DNA of 17,552 bases from JAJPJX01 sp964568355 (GTDB lineage Bacteria; Acidobacteriota; Terriglobia; Bryobacterales; Bryobacteraceae), in the NCBI GenBank assembly GCA_964568355.1, contig CAZMRK010000261.1, forward strand, positions 1 to 17,552. Reading direction: 5' to 3'. Position 1 is the stretch's first letter. Every line of letters begins with the position of its first letter. The notes under the pieces were generated by a model, which was given only the letters and a program-made list of their open reading frames with translations, was not told the origin of the DNA and did no database searches. A program made the translations under genes and the position numbers. Positions 12,293 through 17,552 of the stretch are shown piece by piece.

Positions 12293-12949
12293 TTACTTCT
12301 TCACGCCGGCTGGCGGTTTGGGCGCCGGGGCTAACGGAGGAGTGGTGGCAGGCCGGCTCGCAGGAGTGGCCGGGGTGGCCGGAGGGCGAGCGGCCGGAGC
12401 GGACGTGGTGGCCGAGGGAGCATTCTTATCGTATAGTTCGACGATGTCCTTGGTGATATCGATCTCAGTCGCAGCGTAAAGCACTGGCGTTTGCTGCGAG
12501 CTCACGTCGATGATCAGGCTGTAGCCGTTGTCTTTGGCGTAGCGGGTCAGCACTGCCATCAACCGTCCCCCCAGCTCCTGCATGATCTTGCCTTGCGCCT
12601 GATCAAGCTCCGCCTGGGCATCTTCGGTTTCCCGGTTGAGCGACTTCGTGTTCTGGTCGATGTCGCGCATGAGCTTTTGCTTGGCCTCTTCGCTCATGGT
12701 GTTGCTGCCCTTGCGCAACTGGTCGCGAAGCTGTTCGATCTCCTGCTGCTTCTTGTCGATCTCCGCCTTTTTGGGAGCAAACTTGCTTTGCAGCTCGCTG
12801 GCTGCCTTCTGCCCATCCTTGGTGCCGATGATGGCATTCTGGATGTGGATAATCCCTACCTTGTTCGGCACGGCGGTCTTGGTCTGGCCCTGAGCCGTCA
12901 GGGCAGCACCCAGGACCAAGGCAGAGAAAATGAGACAATTCTTCTTCAA
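12293..12949 (-). CDS. skp: Skp/OmpH periplasmic chaperone
   Basis: A 218-residue member of the OmpH/Skp family, which holds unfolded outer-membrane proteins in the periplasm on their way to the BAM complex. Residues 1-22 are a signal peptide (KKNCLIFSALVLGAALTAQG). The mature protein begins with the family's KVGIIHIQNAI strand, followed by a long charged coiled-coil hairpin (about 40-135, with EIDKKQQEIEQLRDQL) and the returning strand YSLIIDVSSQQTPVLY. A Pro/Ala-rich tail of about 40 residues follows (APAARPPATPATPASRP). Classical Skp is about 160 residues, and the extra length is this tail. The start codon is TTG (12947-12949), well supported by AAGGAG 7 nt upstream and by the signal peptide. 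It lies 48 bp downstream of bamA on the same strand, the usual bamA-skp order, so they are probably co-transcribed. Its low-complexity tail may be a cell-wall or linker element. Confidence 0.92.
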   Translation of the reverse strand: MKKNCLIFSALVLGAALTAQGQTKTAVPNKVGIIHIQNAIIGTKDGQKAASELQSKFAPKKAEIDKKQQEIEQLRDQLRKGSNTMSEEAKQKLMRDIDQNTKSLNRETEDAQAELDQAQGKIMQELGGRLMAVLTRYAKDNGYSLIIDVSSQQTPVLYAATEIDITKDIVELYDKNAPSATTSAPAARPPATPATPASRPATTPPLAPAPKPPAGVKK

Positions 12950-12997
12950 AGCTAAACTCCTTGCGTGTGTTTCGATACTAGCACGTCTCCCGAAATA

Positions 12998-15991
12998 TCA
13001 GAAGGTGCGGCCGATCGTAAACCGGAACGTCTTCCTCTGCTCGAACCATGGCTGGATTTGGCCGAACTGGGCGATTGCCGCATTGAACGTCTGGATGTTC
13101 GGGAAGAAGGACCGGTCCGCCACGATTGGCGGAATGAGAAAAGTTTGCACAATCATGGGATTGTAAGCCCAATAAACTCGGAACGGAGCATTCACCACCG
13201 GTAGCAGTACTTGCAATTCCAGGCCCGTAGACATGCGCGGGCGCTGCGTTCCAGGAGCAATGCGCGCCTTGCCGTCGAAACCGGCCTGCGGAAACTGCCC
13301 GTTCAGTGTATCGATGCGGGCCTGGTCCATCACCAACTGGTTGGAGCGCAGAATTTTATTTACACCTGCATCCATGAATGCCGCCAGCGTGACCGGGCCA
13401 ACGATGGGAATCCGATACTCGAAGTTGCCCACCAACTGCGTGTCGCCGCCCGGGAAGATGAGCTGGTAGACCGGAATGTTCATCGACACCGGGCTTTGCT
13501 GCTGCACGCCGTCTACCAGGATCTTCTGATAGCGCTGGCTGCCGTCCGCGTTCAACACTTGTACCTGCGCGGTGCTGGGCACGAAGGCGATCGGGCTGAT
13601 ACCCCAGATCTCGAATCCGCGGATATCCTGTTCGCCGCCGATATAGGTGCGCGAGAAAGGCGGCGCCTGCTTGCCGCCATAACCGGTCAGCATCGACGCC
13701 AGAGCGTGAAACGCCAGGATGTGCGTCTTATGCCAGGGCGCCGGCTTGAAATACTTGGCATCAATCGTGGGCCGGATCGTGTTCACGTTGCCGCCGAGCA
13801 CGCTGCCGGCGAACTGCGTCGAGATGAACAGGCTCCGGCCGCCGGTCGGATTGATGGGATGATTGACCGTGTTGTAGCTATACGACGGCGTGATCGCGCT
13901 CGTCTTGATGCCGGTCAGGGAGTTCGGTCCGGCGATACCGCTGAAGTTGATGTACTGGAAATACGTCGAAGCCGCATCGCTCAATACCTTGATATTCGAA
14001 ACATCATAGTTGTAAGAAATTCCAAGCCGCGAGAAGCTCCGGCGCAGAGGGTAGCTGGCAGAAACCGAAAACCCGTGCCCGTTCTGGATGTAGTTGATCA
14101 GGTTACTCGAGCCCAGCGCGTTGAAGATCGAAGTGAGATCCTGGCCCGCCAGAATCGAGTATTCCCGGCCCTGGTCGAAGTTGAAGCGCGTCAGGTGTAC
14201 CTCGAAACCCACCTGCATAGGCCGGTCCAGGAAGTACGGCTCGGTGAATCCGAACGACACGCTGCGCATGCGCGTACCCAGTTGGGCATCCAGCGAAAGC
14301 GTTTCCCCCAATCCAAGAAAGTTATTGGTGGAGTAGTTGAAGCCCATGAAGCTGCCGGCGATACCGGAGACGCCGCCGTTCAACCCGATGGAATTCTTGC
14401 CGCGCTCCTTCACTTTGAGCGTAATGTCCACCGTATTGTTCTGCGTGTTGCGCTTGATGTCCGCCGCTTCGCCTTCCTTCAGAACTTCGAAATATCCAAG
14501 CTGGTTCAAGCGCAGGATGCTGAGGTCCCATAGGCGCGAGTTGAACATGTCGCCTTCATCCAGCAGAATCTCGCGGCGGATCACTTTGTCGCGCGTCGTG
14601 GTGTTGCCGGAAAAATCGATGCGGCGCACGAAAAACTGCTTGCCTTCGTCGGCAGTCAGCGTCAAGTCGATCTTGTCGGAATTGGGGATGATGTCGAACG
14701 AGGGTTCCGGTACGAAATCGATGTAGCCGAATTCGCCGTAGAGCTTGCGCATGTTCTCCAGGCCCTTGCGCAGCTTGGCGGTGGAAAAGATGTCGCCTTC
14801 CGACATCTGGAACAACGGCTTCATCAGCGCATCCGGCGTCTTGAACAGCTTCACACCCGAAAAGTTGATCTTGTTCAGGTGATACTGCCGGCCTTCTTCC
14901 ACTGGGATCACGATATCGGCGTGCTTGCCCGGCTTGTTCGGCTTCAACAGCGGCAAACGGAAGCCCTGGCCTCCCACGTCTCGGATGTCGACTTGTTGAT
15001 CCAGCACCTTCGCCGTGAAATATCCCCTCTGTTGGTAGGCGTCGCGAATCCGGTCTTTGTCTTCTTCGAGCTTGGCTGCGTCGTAGGTCTTGGCGAACAG
15101 ATTCTCAAAAAGGATGGAGTACGGAACGCCGATCGGGTGCGAGTTCTTCATCGCGCGGATGACGAACTTTTTGCTGTAGGCCTTGTTGCCCGTCACCGTG
15201 ATGTCGCCGACTTTGACCTTCGGCCCTTCGTTCACGTTGAAGGTCACTTCCAGCGACGATGGCGGGATCTGGCGAATCTCCGGTGTCACCGTAGCGAACT
15301 GCCGGCCGCGCTCCGCCAGGTATTCTTTCAGGACTACCGCGGCGTGCTGCACCTTGTTCGGGTCGTACTGCGATTCCACCGAGAGCCCGACCTTGCGTTC
15401 TTTGAACCGGTCCAGGATCTCCGACACCGTAACCGACTTCATGCCCTGATAGTTGATGGTGCGCACGACGCGGCGTTCGGTAAGAATGAAGCGCACGATC
15501 ATACCCGCCGGGCCCTGCTCGCTCTCCAACCGGATGTCATCGAAGCGGCCCGTATTCCATAAGGCCATGAAGTCGCGATGCAACGCGTCCTCGTTATAAA
15601 TGTCGCCCTTCTTGCTGTAGATCTGCGCTCGCAGCGTGTCCTGCGGCACCCGGCGCGCGCCTCGAAACTCGATCGCTTCGATGATCTGCCCGCCCTGCGG
15701 CTTGGGCTGCGCGGGAGCCTTGGGAGTCTCCAGACCGGGGCCCGGTTTCGGTGCTGCTGGAGGCTGCGCTTGTGGCTTGGGAGCTTCCGGCTGCGCCTGT
15801 GGCACGTTTTCGAACGGGCTCGGAGGATTCTGCGGCTTGGGAGGCGGCTGCTGATTTTTTTGCTGCGATGCCGGGGCCGGTTGCGCCGGTGGAGTCTGGG
15901 GCGCCGGAGTCTGGCACCGCGCCGGTAGAACACTCATAGCGCAGAGACAGATCCAGGCGCTGTTCAGGCATGGGCGCCTGCGTAAACTCAT
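12998..15991 (-). CDS. bamA: BamA outer-membrane protein assembly factor
   Basis: A 997-residue Omp85 protein, the core of the BAM complex that folds beta-barrel proteins into the outer membrane. After an N-terminal signal-like segment (about 1-26) comes a Pro/Gln/Ala-rich linker of about 70 residues, then POTRA repeats from about residue 103 to 500 (starts at IIEAIEFRGARR, VVRTINYQG, VKVGDITVTGN, YHLNKINFSG and FVRRIDFSGN). The C-terminal barrel contains the loop-6 motif IRGF in YIGGEQDIRGFEIWG and ends in aromatic F (RFTIGRTF), the usual C-terminal signal. E. coli BamA is 810 residues; the surplus is mostly the linker and loop insertions. I chose the ATG at 15991, with AAAGG about 8 nt upstream. 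A GTG six codons earlier is also in frame. skp follows 48 bp downstream. A promoter and repeats are listed separately upstream. Confidence 0.95.
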   Translation of the reverse strand: MSLRRRPCLNSAWICLCAMSVLPARCQTPAPQTPPAQPAPASQQKNQQPPPKPQNPPSPFENVPQAQPEAPKPQAQPPAAPKPGPGLETPKAPAQPKPQGGQIIEAIEFRGARRVPQDTLRAQIYSKKGDIYNEDALHRDFMALWNTGRFDDIRLESEQGPAGMIVRFILTERRVVRTINYQGMKSVTVSEILDRFKERKVGLSVESQYDPNKVQHAAVVLKEYLAERGRQFATVTPEIRQIPPSSLEVTFNVNEGPKVKVGDITVTGNKAYSKKFVIRAMKNSHPIGVPYSILFENLFAKTYDAAKLEEDKDRIRDAYQQRGYFTAKVLDQQVDIRDVGGQGFRLPLLKPNKPGKHADIVIPVEEGRQYHLNKINFSGVKLFKTPDALMKPLFQMSEGDIFSTAKLRKGLENMRKLYGEFGYIDFVPEPSFDIIPNSDKIDLTLTADEGKQFFVRRIDFSGNTTTRDKVIRREILLDEGDMFNSRLWDLSILRLNQLGYFEVLKEGEAADIKRNTQNNTVDITLKVKERGKNSIGLNGGVSGIAGSFMGFNYSTNNFLGLGETLSLDAQLGTRMRSVSFGFTEPYFLDRPMQVGFEVHLTRFNFDQGREYSILAGQDLTSIFNALGSSNLINYIQNGHGFSVSASYPLRRSFSRLGISYNYDVSNIKVLSDAASTYFQYINFSGIAGPNSLTGIKTSAITPSYSYNTVNHPINPTGGRSLFISTQFAGSVLGGNVNTIRPTIDAKYFKPAPWHKTHILAFHALASMLTGYGGKQAPPFSRTYIGGEQDIRGFEIWGISPIAFVPSTAQVQVLNADGSQRYQKILVDGVQQQSPVSMNIPVYQLIFPGGDTQLVGNFEYRIPIVGPVTLAAFMDAGVNKILRSNQLVMDQARIDTLNGQFPQAGFDGKARIAPGTQRPRMSTGLELQVLLPVVNAPFRVYWAYNPMIVQTFLIPPIVADRSFFPNIQTFNAAIAQFGQIQPWFEQRKTFRFTIGRTF

Positions 15992-16054
15992 GAAAGCATA
16001 CCTTTCCACTCTGCGCTTTTACGGAGACGTAGACTCACAGGAAACAGTTTCACT

Positions 16055-16135
16055 CGGATACAGCCAATTCGTAGATGATAAAGCATCATTTTAGCGGATA
16101 CAGCCCGCTTCAACAACGAGTCGGGACGGATACAG
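16055..16135. repeat. Three direct copies of CTGTATCCG upstream of bamA
   Basis: On the minus strand, CTGTATCCG occurs at 16135-16127, 16103-16095 and 16063-16055. The last two extend to GGCTGTATCCG. The starts are 32 and 40 bp apart, so they are not an array with fixed spacing. One copy lies upstream of the likely -35, one inside the -35/-10 spacer, and one in the leader. That arrangement is what repressor or activator sites would show. Chance recurrence is unlikely for three 9-mers in 81 bp. Confidence 0.55.
16088..16116 (-). promoter_or_regulatory. Sigma70-like promoter of bamA-skp
   Basis: On the minus strand TTGTTG (16116-16111) and TAAAAT (16093-16088) are separated by 17 bp. This gives a TTG-matching -35 and a 5/6 -10 at ideal spacing. 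Transcription would start near 16081, leaving a leader of about 90 nt before the bamA ATG. The spacer contains one copy of CTGTATCCG. Confidence 0.5.
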
Positions 16136-16191
16136 GTGTGAAAGCGAGGCACAGTCCATCCTGCCACGCCAGCCCGTGGCAAAACGCCGCA

Positions 16192-16731
16192 TTATTCTCT
16201 GGGAGATTCCAGAGATTCGGGTTCTTTTACCGGCTCCGCCTCCTGCACCTCTGGAGAGCCTAGTAACCCGATATAACGCGGATAGCGGCCCAGCAGCACT
16301 CCATACAGAAGGTGGCCCACCATCATAGGCGAATCGTGCGTGTAGAGCAGAACCAGGGGAGCAACTTGTTTCCAGATCAGACCGAACAGCAGATAATACC
16401 ATGCCAGTCCCCAAACCACACCCAACAGAGACTTGCGAAGGCGCGGCATGCGTCCTTCCACCACCAGCGCGAACAACGAGCCCAGAATGCTGTAGAGCAG
16501 CAGGTAAGCGGCCAAACCGGTCAAACTGGCCCGCCCCAACCGCGGCTCCAGCGCCGACTCTCCGTAAAAAACCGAGCCCATCAGATTGATCGTTGTCCAC
16601 GCCGAATGACGGTACCAGATCGAAGCGAACGCCAGCCAGGCCAGCATCACCAGGACCGCCGCCATGCCCGCTTCCAGACCGGCCAGTAAGGTGGTCCCGC
16701 GTACTGGCTGGGGCTTATCACCGGTCTGCAT
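16192..16731 (-). CDS. Four-helix integral membrane protein, unknown
   Basis: A 179-residue protein with four hydrophobic helices (about 20-42, 66-92, 102-124 and 130-148), an N-terminal polar stretch and an acidic C-terminal tail (VQEAEPVKEPESLESPRE). Loops carry positive residues near RMPRLRKS, which suggests a cytoplasmic loop there. I do not recognise a family. There are no obvious catalytic residues, but Trp and Tyr are frequent at helix ends (WYRHSAW, WGLAWYYLLFGLIWK). The ATG at 16731 has only a weak GAG upstream. It is followed on the same strand, after 200 bp, by bamA, which has its own promoter. It starts 72 bp from the divergent ketosynthase gene. It could therefore share a bidirectional control region with that gene. 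Confidence 0.7.
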   Translation of the reverse strand: MQTGDKPQPVRGTTLLAGLEAGMAAVLVMLAWLAFASIWYRHSAWTTINLMGSVFYGESALEPRLGRASLTGLAAYLLLYSILGSLFALVVEGRMPRLRKSLLGVVWGLAWYYLLFGLIWKQVAPLVLLYTHDSPMMVGHLLYGVLLGRYPRYIGLLGSPEVQEAEPVKEPESLESPRE

Positions 16732-16803
16732 TCTACTCAGCCTAACGTGATGTGCGTCAAAAACGCAAAGCCGACACGAAGGCTGCTGTATACTGTCGAG
16801 TAA

Positions 16804-17552
16804 ATGAATCGTAGGGTAGTGATTACCGGCATCGGCGCTGTGAGCCCGAATGGTATCGGACGTGAAACGTTTTGGGACGCGACCAGGCGCGGAGTAAGTG
16901 GCGTGCGTCGGATCAGCCGGTTCGATCCGTCACGGTTGCCGGTCCAGGTAGCCGGCGAGGTAGTGGGATTTGATGAATCTCTCTACGTGAACTCCAAGGA
17001 CCGCCCCCATGTCTCCCGCGTCGTGCCTCTCGGCGCGGGCGCCGTAGCCGAAGCCTTGGCCGATGCCGGCGTGGATTATCGCGCCATGACGCGGGAACAG
17101 TTGCGTCAGGTCGGCGTGATTGTCGGCTCCGGTGGCGGTAGCCAGGAGTTCACCGAAGAACAATACCGGCTGTACTACACGGGCAAAGAAAAACAGTGCT
17201 CGGTGTACACCATCCCGACCTCTACCATCGGCACGCTGGCCAGCGAGATCTCCATGCGCTTTGGCTTTCGGGGCCTGAGCCACATCGTCTCTACCGGCTG
17301 CACCTCTTCCACCGATGCCATCGGCTATGCCCTTCGCAACATCCAGGCGGGTGTGCTCGACATGATCGTGGCCGGAGGCGTGGATGCTCCCATTGCCCCG
17401 CTGATCCTGCGCGGCTTCATCGTCATGCGCATCATGAGCACCGCCTGGAACGCGGAGCCGGAGCGCGCCTCCCGCCCCTTTTCGCGCGATCGGGACGGCT
17501 TCGTGATCGCCGAAGGCGCCTGGTTCTTTGTCATGGAAGAAATGCAGCATGC
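16804..17552 (+). CDS. FabF-like beta-ketoacyl-ACP synthase (partial, N-terminal)
   Basis: The first 249 residues of a thiolase-fold condensing enzyme, cut by the window edge. The opening MNRRVVITGIGAVSPNGIG is typical of KAS II. The nucleophile is C166 in VSTGCTSSTDAIGYAL, and a later segment, FSRDRDGFVIAEGAWFFVMEE, matches the FabF consensus except that Trp-Phe-Phe replaces the usual Gly-x-Val after GA. The two catalytic histidines lie beyond the window. The enzyme would condense malonyl-ACP with an acyl group in fatty acid or secondary acyl-chain synthesis. Because it is set apart from other fab genes here and has unusual residues around the active-site fold, it may serve a specialised pathway; that is inference. 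The ATG has only a weak ribosome binding site. TATACT (16789-16794) is a plausible -10, but so close to the start that the leader would be nearly absent. Confidence 0.88.
   Translation, partial: MNRRVVITGIGAVSPNGIGRETFWDATRRGVSGVRRISRFDPSRLPVQVAGEVVGFDESLYVNSKDRPHVSRVVPLGAGAVAEALADAGVDYRAMTREQLRQVGVIVGSGGGSQEFTEEQYRLYYTGKEKQCSVYTIPTSTIGTLASEISMRFGFRGLSHIVSTGCTSSTDAIGYALRNIQAGVLDMIVAGGVDAPIAPLILRGFIVMRIMSTAWNAEPERASRPFSRDRDGFVIAEGAWFFVMEEMQH

Noticed and set aside
13211..14533. 440-codon plus-strand open frame inside bamA
   Set aside because: It has no recognisable domain and lies fully antisense to the well-supported BamA barrel and POTRA coding sequence.
1..17552. CRISPR array or long tandem repeat
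   Set aside because: No regularly spaced repeat was found on reading through. The three CTGTATCCG copies upstream of bamA are irregularly spaced.

Overview
The window looks like chromosomal DNA of a GC-rich Gram-negative bacterium. BamA and Skp show that it has an outer membrane. Several genes (Pro-rich BamA, Gly/Tyr-rich exported protein, bicupin, small NifU/IscU scaffold, radical SAM protein followed by Nudix) resemble gene families I associate with Acidobacteriota of the Solibacter/Bryobacter type. That assignment is inference, since there is no rRNA or other marker here.

Layout. 1-2315: a small two-helix membrane protein, an unrecognised 187-aa protein, a small XRE-type regulator with a long interrupted dyad in its upstream region, and a 193-aa protein with a CxxC/CxC zinc-ribbon-like site plus an HTH-like helix pair. 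At 2322-2352 sits a 12-bp hairpin with a tRNA T-loop (acceptor + T-arm topology). 2441-4412: an exported bicupin and a YdjM/DUF457-type membrane metal hydrolase. 4607-7743: an orphan HPt protein converges on and overlaps a NifU/IscU-like Fe-S scaffold. The scaffold diverges, with only 21 bp between start codons, from a radical SAM/SPASM gene that is translationally coupled to a MutT-like Nudix hydrolase. A polytopic membrane protein follows.

7744-11402: a four-gene block that looks like an acquired cassette slotted between two convergent resident genes. A TPR/tandem-winged-helix regulator and a beta-propeller protein read leftward. A DUF899 thioredoxin-fold protein and a DUF2182 Met/His/Cys-rich membrane protein read rightward. 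A 121-bp divergent promoter region with two TTATCTC repeats, 22 bp apart, lies between the two arms. The propeller ORF has apparently lost its own stop at the left edge and runs antisense through the end of the neighbouring gene.

11411-16731 (all minus): an unnamed integral membrane protein, then the outer-membrane biogenesis pair bamA-skp (skp starts with TTG), then a Gly/Tyr/Pro-rich exported protein. Upstream of bamA are a good sigma70-like promoter and three copies of CTGTATCCG. 16804 to the end: the N-terminal part of a FabF-like beta-ketoacyl synthase, cut by the window edge.

The observations most worth a second look are the DUF899/DUF2182/regulator/propeller cassette and its left junction, the tRNA-minihelix-like hairpin, the dyad upstream of the XRE gene and the triple repeat upstream of bamA. 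No CRISPR array, IS element, complete tRNA or rRNA was seen.
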